Source of the DNA: Gautieria morchelliformis
Taxonomy: Eukaryota; Basidiomycota; Agaricomycetes; Gomphales; Gomphaceae
Assembly (NCBI GenBank): GCA_015179125.1
Contig: WHVA01000006.1
Location: 62,001 to 126,000 of the forward strand
Direction: 5' to 3'
Length of the DNA stretch: 64,000 bases
Position 1 is the stretch's first letter. The number at the start of each line of letters is the position of its first letter. A program made the position numbers and the translations under genes. Under the pieces are notes generated by a model. The model saw nothing but the letters and a program-made list of their open reading frames with translations. It searched no databases and had not been told where the DNA came from. Shown in pieces: positions 32,613 through 48,800 of the stretch.

Positions 32613-34140
32613 AGACTCGTGACGACGAGTCGCGCGGCGGGCGCCTCCGCTACCGAAGTGGCCAAGTACTAGACTGCTAGCAGACCTAGCGCCATGAAAT
32701 TGCAGAATCTAACCAAATGATTTATTTACATAATGTCCCCAGATTATCTCGACAAATTCCCCCTCACTCGCTGTCGATCCGATTATCATAAAAAAAAGAA
32801 GCTGTGGCAAACGGAAGTGATAGAATCAACTTGAAGTCTCGAAGTCTCGAAGCATTTCATCACGCTGGGGTTAATAGGGATAGTTCATAATAAAGGTGTC
32901 TGACGCTTCCGTTGATGTTATGACTGTCCGCTTTTCCTGATGTATGCAGTGTTGTCATGACGTCAGACCAATTTTTAATATAACGAGGACGGTGAGGAGC
33001 GCGAGTGATTGGGTATGGGACAGTCAACCAGACATGTTACTGGCAAGTATTCTCTCGCTCCTCAGCCTCTCTCCTAGGACTGCTAAAGTCGGTTAAGAAT
33101 CGGACCGTGTTATACAGCAAACAGATAAATATCTTACAGAATTAATAAGGGCATAGTTCTTCAGTACTGTCTGATCTTCTTGTCCCACCCGGATTCAGCT
33201 GGTTTGTACGTTTGAGGCTTGAAAGAGTGGTACATTCCGGAACAACAAACACAAAAGCCAGCTTCTTCTCGGAAGTGGCCGCCCGGAAAACTTTACTGAA
33301 CTCCGTGAACATGTCAGACTTGATTTCGTGCCTATTCGACAACATGAATTGAAAAAAAAAAAAAAATGGAGCGGCCATTGAGGATGACGACGCTAGGGGG
33401 ATTCCCTTGAGGCTGTCTGGGCCGTCACGGTAAATAGACATTTTCATTTGCATCGGCGAGGGATTCAAGGGCTGAAAAGTACTTCCAATTCTGAATTTCC
33501 AGCGTAAGAGCTTTCACCTTTCACCTTGTGAATTCGAGTAGCCGGAGATAGTAGGTGTGCCAACGAACGCGAGAGAGACAGCGATGTCCACCTTCTACAA
33601 AAAGCATACTCAACAGGGCTCCTGGTGGACGCATCCATCAGTAGAAAATGTTGCCAAGGTCTAATATCAAAGCATGATGGAGAATGAGGTCTGTGATGTA
33701 GTGGGTTATGAAGTTAGTAGTCGAGAGCCCCCGGCGAAGTACGCCCTCGACGACCTCGGGTCCCACATAGGCTCAACAGCCAGGAGCTCGTTTATACCTT
33801 GAGATCCCTTCAGAGCTTTCATCACATCAGCATGATACAGCTTCAGATTTGCTGCTGCATTGTAAATTGTCCGAGCCGATGGTCCATGAAGAGAGCACTG
33901 CTAGCACCTATACAGGTGCTCCTTTAAAGTGAGGAGTGGGCAGATGGCAAAGGTCTGGATATACTTAGCGACATAATAATCGAATATTGACATTGATTGG
34001 CTTACGCGGTCGCCAGCACCTCATTCCATTCCCAAGGCTGCAAGGCCGGCCGTACGGTGGGGCTTGCGTGGGAAAAAGTGCAGGCTTTCGGTCCCGACTT
34101 CTGTGTTCGACGTTCTGCCCCAGGGAAGGGACCGGCCTCG
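32613..34140. other. Spacer with a possible Crinkler/RHS-like C-terminal fragment (33142-33468, minus)
   Basis: The minus ORF at 33142-33468 contains PSPMQMKMSIYRDGPDSLKG, KSDMFTEFSKVFRAATSEKK and LAFVFVVPECTTL. This resembles the tail of Crinkler/RHS-like proteins scattered in mushroom genomes (the VFVVPE strand). At 33750-33900 the minus strand also has a protein-like run (TIYNAAANLKLYHADVMKAL, then GINELLAVEPMWDPRSS). I cannot join these into a gene. Both might be exons of one decayed member. Family assignment is weak. Confidence 0.3.
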
Positions 34141-37090
<2,950 letters not shown>

Positions 37091-37167
37091 ATGTCCCATT
37101 CGACAAGAAAACGTTAAATAAAGATGCAGGAATGTTAAATACGGATGGTTATAGTTTCATGTCCGAA

Positions 37168-39065
37168 TCAGCCGCGATAGTAAGGATCATGGTATCCACC
37201 CTGCGGTGGCATGACGTGCAAATCCATCGCGGGGGCTGGGGCTGGGTCATTCAAAGGCCTGTACGGACCAGCCACGAACCCGCCCTTTGTTGGCCTTCTG
37301 CGCGAACCACGGCAGCATCTGAACAGTAAAGCCACGAGGCCGACCAAGATAAGAAGACCAGCAACCCCGGCAATTATCGGCCAGTAGCGGAAGACAGCGT
37401 TTTTCGCCTTCTCTGTTGTACTCGATGGTGAGTGCTGTCCTTGTGATGAAGACAGCAGCGCATGTGAGCTGTCACCTGTTGTGTCAATGCCATTTAGCCG
37501 TAACTGGACAAATTCCTCATGGGCGCTCGCGGCGTCAGTAATGGACAGCAGCTGCATGAATGGGTCGCCCTGTTTATTTGGGTTGCCGTCGATAAAATTG
37601 CCGGCGTTAATTAAGGTATAGGTGTTCCGTACTGTAGCGGCGGTTTAGTTTAGCTGACATTGGAAAAGGTGTAGGATGAGACACACGGAATGCCATGCCC
37701 ATGATAGCGTCGAACGTTCCGTCAAGGGCCGATGTTATAGGTTGGAACTGTACCGACGTCGAATACTTGCCAACGCGAGTAATGAACGACGCACCGTGCC
37801 AACACACATGGTTCTGCCATTCAATGTGGTCGTGTTCACGTCTGAGGACGAGGTATCCAGTGGGTGGATGGGATAATTCTGGCCGCCGATGACAACGGTA
37901 AGATTGACCTCCTGGTCACAGGGAACTGTCCACCACCCATTGGTTGTATCATAGCTTGCGTTCTGGACTCTGCCGTATATCGCATCGCTCACATCCCGAG
38001 GTACCTGGGGTAGAGTGAAGCCCGTATCGAAGATGGAGATGAGTTTCCCGGATGCGGTGCCAGGGACGAGAGAGTCCAATGTTATGTTCTTGCCATCAGG
38101 TCCTATAATAGCATCAATGGCACCGGACCAGTGCTGCGCAGTCTTTATTGAACTTGAATGTACTGGAACCTGCGGTTGATTCGTAATGTTCGCGAATTCA
38201 GGTATAACCTCGCCAATGGTGAACTGCCCTTGAATTGTGTCGTTGTTGTCGCCGTCCCGCCCAAGTAGGAACGATATGTAATTAGGGGTGGATGTGTTTT
38301 GACGGAAGACGCGATCAAGGAATGGGTTTCCTGACGAGTCCCCGAGCGTAACGCGTACGTTAGAAGACGATGAAGGACCAAGACCGATGATACCGCTGAG
38401 CTGGCTCAGGTCAAGGTCTGTCTCCGCCGCATCCTCAACAAAGACTGTCAAAGAAGTGAGATATGTGCAGTATGCCAGGAGAGAGATGTGTGCAGCGGAG
38501 GTTGTGCAATACAGGCCCTTCCCATAGCGTTGAAACAAGAAACGTACTGAATGCTTGATCTGGCACAGTATATCCCGAGAAGTCCACCACAGCGGCGCTG
38601 ATTGGGCCTTGACGCCCAACCGTTCCATTTAGTGCAACCTTCTAGAAGCAGAGGGTCGACGTACCTGCTGCCTTGCCTATCGCGTAGGTCACAGAAGTCG
38701 TTTTGCCCAGATCCTGTTTTGTTGGAACATTACCGGTTACCCACAAATCTGAACTACGCAAAGTCTGAGCATTCTTTTCACTGCACAGATCGGGACCTAC
38801 CTGCCAGTGTCTATCATGACGGTGAACGGAGCACTAATAGCAGCTGAAGAGTTGGCGCAGCATAGAGTAACAGAAGGATGACGCACCCTCCCACCGTGAT
38901 GTTAGCGAGATACTGTGTGTTTGAAACATCCTTCACTGCGACAGTGGCATTTGCTCGAGGGTAGAGCTGGGAGGATACGGTTCGTGCCTCCAGAGGCACC
39001 CGGAGGGATAAAGCATCTTCGACATGCACTAAACAAAGAACGAGTAACGAAAGAAAAGAGAGCAT
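37168..39065 (-). CDS. Pepsin-like aspartic protease (A1) with C-terminal membrane anchor
   Basis: ATG at 39065 gives a signal peptide (MLSFLSLLVLCLVHVEDA) and a propeptide. The first catalytic motif FTVMIDTGSSDLWVTG is assembled across an intron (about 38745-38860). GTVGRQGPISAAVVDFSGY, LSGIIGLGPSSSS and many N-glycosylation sites follow. The second catalytic motif is LISIFDTGFTLPQVP (about 38020). Then come VNLTVVIGGQNYPI and MCVGT, a Ser-rich stalk, a membrane helix YWPIIAGVAGLLILVGLVAL and a short basic cytosolic tail (CCRGSRRR) ending HDPYYRG. Known family: A1 peptidases active at acid pH. The anchored, stalked form is found in basidiomycetes and may act at the plasma membrane or cell wall. 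Introns are consensus and the frame is intact. Confidence 0.87.
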
Positions 39066-39735
39066 GCGAATTTTAGAGGAATTACAGGACGAAGGAGGAG
39101 CTTAAAGAGGTCACTAGTGGGCCCGATGGGCCGAGGAGCGGTGTGTGAGCTGTGAGAATAAGCTATGCTGCGGCTCGACTGATCGAGCCGAGGCTGCCGG
39201 GATTCCTGGACCCCAGGAACTTGTCCGGCGTGGCGTGACCGAGACGCGTACACAAGCACCCACAAGTTAACCGTATTTCGAGACAAGAAGACCGTCCTCG
39301 TGTCCCTTCAGTCTCCCGGAATGCGGCAGTACCATGGGGTGCCTTTGTCGTAACCTACCCACCTCCAACACTGCGAACGATGAACAATGGGCGCAGTGCC
39401 GTAAGTCCACGATAACATCTCTAGTAAGCCAATCCTTGCCAGACTCTCCGCCCCGAAGTATTATTCCTGCAGCAATAAGCGGAGTCAATGTTGCAGGGAC
39501 GACTCTTTTGTTTGCGCTCTCCATCGTGTACTGACTCGACGGTCGACCACAGACTTGAAATGCAAACACCATCCGAATATCGGACTGTTCGGCAAACGTC
39601 CTGGCAAATACTACCTGAAACTCTTTGTCGATGAGGATGTCAAGAAGCCTGCTGTATCCGCGAGAGGCAATGCTGCCATGGGTCATTAATCTATTTGTTT
39701 GTTGTGATGCATGTAAGGGTGAACTTAATGGCACA
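39066..39735. other. Spacer upstream of the protease; one unassigned minus ORF
   Basis: A minus ORF (39267-39734) has fairly protein-like composition (RGYSRLLDILIDKEFQVVFA, then VPATLTPLIAAGIILRGGES) but only a GTG or late ATG start and no recognisable family. An 8-bp perfect stem, CGGCTCGA and TCGAGCCG around CTGA, lies at about 39171-39190. Confidence 0.3.
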
Positions 39736-39801
39736 CGGGTGGTGACAATAGCTACACAGGGATATGGCAGATGTGTACTACAAGTACCTTGAATTTGTCA
39801 T

Positions 39802-40987
39802 TCAATCTTTACAGTCTTCAGGTGATACTGAAGACATAGCAGTGTGAATGAATAACAAGATAGCCATCTCATCTTTGTCATCTACCGCTTGCTGAAATTC
39901 TGCACCATGGCGGCGAAGGCATGCTTTCAGGTAAGAAAAGGCCTCCTCTACCGGTTTCATGTCTGGGGAGTATGGCGGTAAGTAGTAGAGGCGCACACCA
40001 CTGCATAACAGATATTGTTGAGCTTACTCTGGAAATTTGTTGGGATTGCTTACTATTCTTTGCAAATTGCGGCAACCTCAGGACCATGGTGAATGGCACA
40101 GTTGCCCATCACCAAGACACTGCGCGACAGGGGCCATGGGTTCAGATACGGCATCAGATTCATGATGAATTTCACGAAGGTCCCAGCATCATATGCTCCC
40201 TCACGTACATCAGAATATATTATCCCCTCCTCACAGAGGGCAGGTAGAAAAGAGTATCTACACTGATATAAATATTAGAGGAAAGCAAGATAAAAGGAGA
40301 CATACCCTGTCCTACGCACAAACCTAGCCTTTGACTTTGCTCTTTTCCCTTGCTGCGCCTGTCCGTTCAAGCGATACGTATCGATCCGGCACTCATCAAT
40401 GAATACAAGGCGGCTGGGGCTTTCGTGGCCAATTCGGAAGCCGAAACCAATTCGGAGGCTTTCATTTCGCTCCGTATCAACCTTTAACAGCTAGCGAGGG
40501 AGTAAATAGGTTGAAGAATGGTAGGAAAAAAAAGACATACTCGTTTCCGTGTGAGCCCAAGTTCTGTCATTGTATCCCAGAGAGTACTAACTCCAACAGT
40601 TATTCCATGTAAATGCAGCAATACACCCTGTATTTCATCAAGATAGAGGCCCGAGAACTGATCTACAAGCCGAATTAGGGACTAGGAGAGAAACCAGATA
40701 AGAGTCAGTGGCACCCGGTATCATCACGGCTCACTGCTTACCGGAATTTCCTCAGGATCCATTAATCTTCTCATTTTACCCTTCTTTCCTGGTTCCGGTG
40801 GCGTAACCTCACCGGTAGTGCCCCATAATTGCAGAACGCGTTCGACGACGCGTTGCGACATGTTGAGATCCACTGCGATATCAGCGACTTTCTTTTCTAG
40901 AGTATACCTCTGATATATAACACGTTTTCTCAGATCTTCTGAGTACGTTTGTCGTTGTCGTAGATGAGCTGAGATGTGTCTAGGCAT
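39802..40987 (-). pseudogene. Tc1/mariner-like (DDE_3) transposase, inactive
   Basis: ATG at about 40987 (MPRHISAHLRQRQTYSEDLR) leads to a helix-turn-helix (KKVADIAVDLNMSQRVVERV), then GLYLDEIQGVLLHLHGITV, TLWDTMTELGLTRKR, the first catalytic Asp in RLVFIDECRIDTYRLNG, VLVMGNCAIHHG, and LYYLPPYSPDMKPVEEAFSY with the catalytic Glu. Relatives have VMDN at the second site; here the codon at 40104-40106 is GGC (Gly), so the triad is broken. A TAG/TGA in the VREGA region and frame changes near 39990-40090 add to the decay. I could not find terminal inverted repeats in the flanks. Confidence 0.75.
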
Positions 40988-43900
40988 CGATGGCACAACA
41001 TGCAACGCGTGTCACGTGACCTGGTCGCGCATGTCACATGCAGGCTTCGCTCAGTTGTGCGCACACACTGCAGCAATTCATGAGCCATGTAGTGAAGAAC
41101 CACAGGGACATGACACTCTGCAATTCGGTCACGCAGACCTCGCTGCCGGCAGCCGCGAGGCCCGCGCCATAGCTCAGCATCCTGATGGCGCAGCCCTTGT
41201 TCGAGTTGGCCAGGAACACTCGTAGACTGTAAATAATAGCTAAAGCCCAAAGGCCAGTTGATGGTTATGCCTGGTCTCGGGTCGGGTAGCAGGAATCTTA
41301 CTAGCCGGCTTGCACACACCCCTTGACAAGTTCTGCCCACAGCCTCCTCTTTGCTTGTCATGGTCCCCATTCACCACCCCCATGCACGCCATCCCCTCAG
41401 TGCCTCGACAGCGCGCAAGAGTGCTGTCCCTAATTTCCTCTCAATTCTTTGCTACGCACCAATTGAATTCCTCCACACGCAGACCCAACATATTCCCATC
41501 TCCGTCCTCATCGCTCCTGGAGTAGGATGTAGTGGGTGTCAACCATAATCGGTATTGGTTCACCCATGATCCCCAGTCTCAGCCTCTGGACTCTGGGTGC
41601 CAGTCATAAAGCACATCTACTTACTGCCTATACGTTTTACAATGTCGCGCAGCTCTATCCACATCTTAATCATTTGGGTTGTCAATAGTCCAGACCACAG
41701 CAATGCCGCAATTCTCAACCAGAAAATACTATATATCTACTACCGCTTTTTCTGACAGCCATTATTCTTTTCCTCGTCGGCCCCTGCTATGTCAATAAAT
41801 GATATTGGGTCCAGTGCAATCACCGAGTAGGGCCCCCACCACCATTGCGAAATCCATCATGTCTGGAGTTCTTCCTGCCACGAGAAATGTTCCCTAGTCA
41901 TGCTTGCACTTTCAGAAGGTGATGCTGCAATGTAGGCCGCCTTACACTCACGTTCCGCCATCTACATTACTCCCTCGTCCAACTCCATCTTTCTGACAGA
42001 AAAAATTCCTTTCAGAACACCCTATCATCCCGCATCGGTCTATCACAGTCCAACAGCTTACCTCGTGCAGGATTCTGCGACGTCCGCCAAATCGACAGAG
42101 TGGCCACACGTGTGAACACTATAGAAGCTCTGGCTATCCATGGAACTGGCAACGAAGCTCATGGTTAAGCGGATGCCTGGTGAACCTTCAATTATGACAA
42201 CCTCCGTATTATCTGTGTCCACTGCCGGTTGCGTCTCCGCACCAGGAGAAATTAATATCACTGTATGAAACATTCTTTCGTCCGGTCAACTGACATGGGG
42301 ACATGAAGTGCATGGTGACCGACGACTGCACATACACTGTACGTACACCGTGAGTGGAAGAAAAAGGAATCCTGGTGGCATTCAGGGGAGCAACAATCCC
42401 GCCGATCAATGGCCTGCCGGCCAGCGCACCGCGTCCTTCGTTGACATCCAGAGCGCATACACAAGCATGCAGTTTGTCACTGCGTTACTCCGCCGCCTCC
42501 CATGTCACGTCATCAACCGTCTGTGCATGATCTCTGGCACGTCTGTCTCCTACTCATTTCCCTCGACAATGACCACCACAATGTTGGCTGGGACAGCTAT
42601 ATGCATTGACTGATGCCAAGGTTGGGGAGGTGCATCTGATGGTCTATGGATGATGACTGACTCACATGAGAAATTGTAGCATAAGGCTATCGGAAGAGTT
42701 GGCGACGTAGCGCAAAAGCCAGAGCGAGGCTGTAATGCATCCTTACTTGTCAGTAAGAAGGCAGCCACAATGTCAGGCCCGGTGAAAAGCGGCTGTGCTG
42801 GCATCTGTCAGGATCGGGAAAAATCTGCTCCCTCAAAAAAAGTCCGGCCAGAGCAGATAAGTGAGACAATAGCAGCTGAGAGCAGAGTGCAAGCGCCGGG
42901 AACGTACCATTTCGAGTAGCTCAATCTGCCGTAGTCTGCATAAATCAGTTAGAATAGGCTTTTGAAAAAAGCAGACCAGAGCATATTTAGAAATTTTACT
43001 GAAAGCAGATTAGAGCACATTAGAAAATATATCTATTACTAGCAACTGGCTACAAAAAGTGTCTGTCCACCGCTCGTCATCGAATACAACAAACAGCCGT
43101 AATCACCGAAAAACGTGCAGTCTACACAAGGGCTGTTAACGGTGCATGCCTCTGATTACACATACATAAGGCTGACCACTCACCATAGCCAGACAGAAGG
43201 CAGCTGCGATACGGCACAGAGCTGTTACCTGAATGGTCACACCTTTGATCTTTCTGCACTGATCGCAAGCTGAACCATAGCGTTAACTACGATATGGTCA
43301 AACTAATTATGTCGAGGAAAAATGCTCACCCCTCGACGTTCGCCGATGCTTGACTTTGTCCCCACGGTATGTCTGGGATGAGTCACCATCAGTGGCGTGG
43401 TATCGGTGGGATGCGTACGGGAAGTGCCCGATCACCCTGCGGCCCCAGACATGTGTCCATATCCAAACCTGACGTGTGCAGGCGGGCACGTCAACACCAC
43501 GACTGGCTACCAGCTCGTTGCGCGCACTGGGATTGGGATATCGGGACTCAGCCTGGCACGCGAAGCAACAAGGCCACTGTCGGGAAGATCGCACGGCGCA
43601 GCGGGCTGCATCCTCGGCTGCAGCTGTGCAGGTGCGCTGCTGGGTGACGGTGCACGGAGGGAGGACGGCGATGTCGATGTGAACGTGTGTGGGAAGCGCT
43701 GGACAGGGCTCTCAGCTGGATGGATATCTTGCAGGCAGCTCTAATGGGGGGATACGGAGGAGGGTGGTGTGCGAGACCATGGTTGAACGTTGATTGGGGG
43801 ATGGAAGAAGCGGGGATGTGGCGAGAGGAGAGAAAGAAAGAGCCGTTGCGTTGCATATATGTGATTTCCCTTCTGTTGGGGTACTGGTACTTGTTGTGAT

Positions 43901-44203
43901 CAATTGCTTGGGGTTTTTCTGGCGCTGAACATTTTTTTCGTTGATATTTATAGTTGCTGCGCTGACTACAAGCTGAGAAAAGTCCGGGCACAGCAAAAGC
44001 TAGCAAAAGCAAAGTAGATTTGACGAAATTTTACAAATGTTAGTCCCCAAGTCACAGTCCCAGTCATTTCAAGTAGTTGGATTTCAGTTTTTTGAGTGGG
44101 TTTACCAAATATGCAGATTCGAGAGCAGATACTGCCCGATTAGCACAGTTTGCAGATTTTGCGTCCGACAGCGTCTGATCCTAGCATAACCTCTTTTCAC
44201 CGG
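40988..44203. other. 3.2-kb region without a recognisable gene
   Basis: Many short overlapping ORFs on both strands (for example 42058-42273 minus, 43397-43744 plus) lack recognisable domains and consistent exon structure. A word of the type AGCAGAYYAGAGCAYATT is repeated at 42970 and 43004. CAGC- and AGCAAAAGC-rich simple sequence occurs at 42830-43030 and 43970-44010. This is likely old repeat debris. Confidence 0.4.
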
Positions 44204-44636
44204 GTGTCAGGGTTCACGCATTTCCTTCCACAAGTTTCTATTCCCTTCCATGAGTTTCCATCACCTTCCGTCAGTTTCCATAACCTTCCGTCACCTTCTG
44301 TAACCTTCCGTCACATAACACCTTCCGTCACCTTCTGTCACATTCCGTCACATGTCACCTTCCATCACTTTCTGTCACCTTCCGTAACCTTCTACAAGTT
44401 TCCGTCTCCCCAATTATGTAAGCCTTGCCAGCGCTATAAGACTGTAGCCCGTGTGGTGGCGTTTCCTCAGCTTGATCTCTGAGGATACCCACTACACAGG
44501 CAAGTCCCCATGTATCTATCGTTGGTAGAGTTATAAACTGAGGATACCCACTACACAGTTGGTCATTGTCCTAGTATCGACTCTTATCTCCTTGAGTATC
44601 TTTGGTTGTGGCTTCGTCATTAGTGTTGCCCTCACA
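44204..44636 (+). repeat. Gypsy-2 5' LTR with internal minisatellite
   Basis: It ends TGTTGCCCTCACA at 44636. About 44215-44400 is built from degenerate 10-11 bp units ACCTTCYRTC / ACAAGTTTCC. A second direct repeat, GAGGATACCCACTACACAG, occurs at about 44481 and 44540. Confidence 0.7.
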
Positions 44637-44696
44637 GAAGATCAAGCTCATAGGACGACCCCACACACTTTTCTTAACCAGCCTTCATCTCAGCCT

Positions 44697-45803
44697 ATGG
44701 CAGACCAACTCCCAGATGCATACTGGGACTCCCTGGGTGACCATGGGCCATTTCTTTGAGGCCTCCTTTCCAGCCAAGCACAGCAGCTGCAGCAACTTCA
44801 ACTGCAGAATCAGGAACTGCACAGTCAGATTGTTAACGTTCACGACCACTTAGCCAATGCTGCCGCCAACGCTGCTGTTGCTGCTGCTCAAGCCCTTGCG
44901 CGCTCAGTACCTCACAGTGTCCCTCCATCTACTCGCTCTATCAAAGCAGCGGAACCGGAGAAGTTCAATGGAGACCGTGCAGAGACTGAAGGGTTTATCA
45001 GGTCTATCAGGTTGTCCATTGCTGTCCAGCCAGCATCCTTCCCAGATGAGCGCACAAAGATCCTATATGCTCTTTCCTTCATGACAGGAGGCTCTGCGGA
45101 GATATGGGCACACAACGAGACACAGGCTGTCATTGATGGCACCTCATCTATATCCACTCTGGAGGGGTTCATTAAACATGTGGAGGAGGCCTTTGGTGAC
45201 CCAGATCGTGCCAGAACGGCTCGCACTAAACTGCATGACCTTAGGATGGCGTCAGGAATGTCGGCAGATGAATACACGGCTCAATTTGAGATCCTGGCAG
45301 GCAGGACAGGCTTTAATGATGAGGCACTCGAGGATGCCTATGCTCGTGGCCTTCCAGCAGGTATCCTTGATAAGATCCACGCCCAGCCCTTTCTTCCATC
45401 CAACCTCAAAGCCTGGAAGGAAGCAGCCTGTCAGATTGACCGCAATCATCGCCGTCTGTTAGAGGTCAGGAAGGCACAGACACCTCATGTCCCTAATTGC
45501 CCTCCTCCTGCCCGACCACTCCACACTCCTGCTACGGCTCCTGTTGTCACAGCACCACCCAGTAATGCGAAACCTATGGACATTGACTCATCCCGCCGCC
45601 ACACCGAAACACGGACCTACTACAACTGTAAGAGACCTGGTCACATTTCACCAGACTGTCCTGAACCTCGCAAGCCACGAATCCGCGCAAACCTCACAGA
45701 TGCAGACATTGCAGCAATTGTCTCTAAATCTGTGGCAGCGGCGATGGAGGAACGCAAACAGAAGGTGGAAGCCCCTGTCCAAGATGAAGGAAAGGGTTTT
45801 TAG
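44697..45803 (+). pseudogene. Gypsy-2 Gag
   Basis: ATG at 44697 (MADQLPDAYWDSLGDHGPFL), TGA at 44757-44759, then an open frame: Gln-rich helix (SSQAQQLQQLQLQNQELHSQ), gag domain (PEKFNGDRAETEGFIRSIRL, ALSFMTGGSAEIWAHNETQ, FGDPDRARTARTKLHDLRM, YARGLPAGILDKI) and a knuckle YYNCKRPGHISPDC. The first knuckle Cys is Tyr here (TGY to TAY), so zinc binding is probably lost. The early TGA fits CGA to TGA. The gag ends at 45803. Confidence 0.82.
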
Positions 45804-45814
45804 GCCAGTCAGCG

Positions 45815-48800
45815 GTGAAAGACATGCCCCGCTCGACGAATCGGTTTTCAGTTCTCGAAACATGTACAATAGGGATCACAGGCGATATGATGCATCCTTC
45901 TCCTATCCCTGATCGAACTGAAACCAAACCAGCCATGCCAAAAACCCAACCCATCGCTCCAGTTGCTAATGCAAACCTTCCAGTTCCTCTATATGTCCGT
46001 ACTGCTGACCTCCGCTGATGCACCAAAGTACCTCTCAAGGTCCACTCCGTTGACACAGGGCATCCACTTGCAATTGACTCCCTCCTTGACAGTGGTGCTA
46101 CAGGGATGTTCATCGATGTGGAGTTTGTAAGGGAACACAGACTTCGGACCCGTCCCCTACCCCGTGCCATCCCCGTCTACAATATTGATGGTACCCCAAA
46201 TGAGGCTGGCTCAATCAAGGAAGAAGTTGACCTCATTTGCACCTTTGGGGATCATACGGAACATGCCACATTCTCCGTCACGAGCCTTGGACGACTTGCC
46301 ATCATTCTTGGTCACACATGGCTTGTTGAACACAACCCAGAAGTTGACTGGCGTACAGGAGATGTGAAGATGACATGCTGTCCCAAGTCATGTGGGGGCA
46401 GACCTGTTGTCAGAGGGCCCACAGTCGAAACTGTTCCAGAAGAGAGTGTAGATCAAGAGGAGGTTCCCATACAGCACACCCACTCCCTACTTGAGGAAGG
46501 AGACAGGACCTTTGTCATCTTTGTGAATGAGAGTCCTGAAATGATTGGCACAGGCTGGACTGTCTCCCAACAGCTTGCTGAATGGGCCAGCAAGTCTGCA
46601 CCAGTCAGATCCTTTGAGGACCTTGTCCCCAAACCATACCAGGAGTTCAAGGATGTGTTTTCTAAGGAGTCATTTGACCAACTGCCTCCTCGAAAGCCCT
46701 GGGACCATGCAATTGAGCTCACTCCAGGTGCACAACCCTTCAGCACAAAGGTTTACCCAATGTCACCGGTTGAGCAAAGGGAACTGGATAACTTCCTTGA
46801 GGAGAACCTGAAGAGCCATTGTATCTGTCCTTCCAAGTCACCTATGGCATCGCCAGTCTTCTTTGTGAAGAAAAAGGACGGCAGTCTTAGATTTGTGCAA
46901 GACTACCGGAAGCTCAATGATATAACAATCAAGAATGCCTATCCTTTGCCCCTTGTTCCAGACATCATGAATAAGATTGCTGCTGGAAGGGCTAAATATT
47001 TCACAAAGCTTGACATTCGCTGGGGATATAATAATGTAGGCATAAAAGAGGGAGATGAGTGGAAGGCAGCCTTTTGGACAAATAGGGGCCTGTATGAACC
47101 TCTAGTCATGTTCTTTGGACTCACGAACAGCCCAGCAACCTTCCAGACGATGATGAATGACATCTTCAAGAGTCTCATCGATGAAGGGGTTGTGGTGGTG
47201 TTCATGGATGACATTCTCATCTTCACAGAGTCGCTTGAAGAACATCATAGGATTGTACAACGTGTCCTTGAAATCCTCCAGGCCAACAACCTGTACCTCA
47301 AACCTGAAAAATGCCTATTTGAGCAACTAGAGGTGGAGTATCTCGGCCTCATCCTCTCTCAAACTCCTTGTTTCTATTCTCGGCACCCGGCAGCGATGGA
47401 TCCAGTCAAGGTTGCAGGGGTGCGGGACTGGCCAATACCACGTAATGTCACTGAAGTCAAATCATTCCTTGGTTTCATCAACTTCTACCATAGATTTGTG
47501 GAAGACTTCTCACATATTGCAAAGCCCCTCAACCAGTTGACAAAACAGGATGCCCAATGGTCTTGGGATCCAAATGGCCCAGAGCAAGCGTCCTTTGACA
47601 AGCTCAAACTCTTCATCACCTCAACACCGATCCTTGTCCTCCCTGATCAAGACAAACATTTCCGTCTTGAAACAGATGCCTCAGCCTATGCCACAGGAGC
47701 AGTACTGTCCCAGCTATGTGATGATGGCAAATGGCGGCCTGTGGGGTTTGTCTCCAAAAGCCTCAATGATGCCGAACGCAACCATGCCATCCATGACAAG
47801 GAGCTTCTTTCTGTGATTCGGGGATTAGAGGAATGGCGCCACATCTTAGAGGGAACGAAGCACAAGATTGAGATTCTCAATGACCATCAGAATCTCACCT
47901 ACTTCCGCACTGCACAAAACCTGAACTGTCGTCAAGCATGCTGGTCACTCTACCTCTCTCGCTTTGATTTTGAGCTGATCCATCGTCCTGGTCGTCATTC
48001 AGCCAAGCCTGATGCACTCTCACGACGCGTGGATCATACGCGGGGGGAGGAAGACAACCAAAATCAAGTCTTACTTACCCCTGACTTGTTCCACATCAAG
48101 GCGAATCCTCCAGAGGCTGGCATGCAGTTAGTCCCAGGTGAAGGTGATGCTTTCCTCAATTGAGTAAGGAACTGTGTAGACCGGGATGAAAAGGTTGTCA
48201 AGGCTCTCAAAGAACTGGGCTCCTCTGGAAATTTACGAGGAGAAGAGTGGTCTGAACAGGATGGGCTTGTCCTCTATCACAACCAAGTGTACGTGCCGCT
48301 TGATGCAAAACTACAACATGACATAATGAAAGCGCACCATGACATGCCTCTCACCGGTCACCCTGGTCATTGGAGAACCACTGAACTAGTTGCTCAGAAT
48401 TACTGGTGGCCTGGGATGGGACATTACATTGCAAAATATGTGAAGGCCTGTGACCTGTGCAACCGGACAAAAACCTTCCCTGCTTCTCCATTGGCAAGCT
48501 TCTACCAAACCATATCCCAGACCGTAGATGGCAGGTTATGTCTGTTGACTTGATTGTAGAACTGCCTACCAGTCATGGCTATGATGCTCTCCTTGTTGTC
48601 ATTGATCGCCTCTCAAAGCGTGCACATGTCATTCCCACCACTTCAGATGTAACTTCGGTGGGAGTTGCCCGACTCTTCCGTGATCATGTTTGGAAACTTC
48701 ATGGGCTCCCTGAAGAAGTCATCAGTGATCGAGGCACACAGTTCATCTCCCAGTTCATGCGTGAACTGAACAAACTTCTTGGTGCAAGTCGCTGCCTCTA

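Noticed and set aside
43397-44012. Overlapping ORFs at 43.3-44.0 kb, including a Gly/Cys-rich plus ORF
   Set aside because: No recognisable domain, competing frames on both strands and no consistent splice structure.
44215-44400. CRISPR-like array of short repeats
   Set aside because: Units are 10-11 bp, degenerate and contiguous without spacers, inside a eukaryotic LTR.
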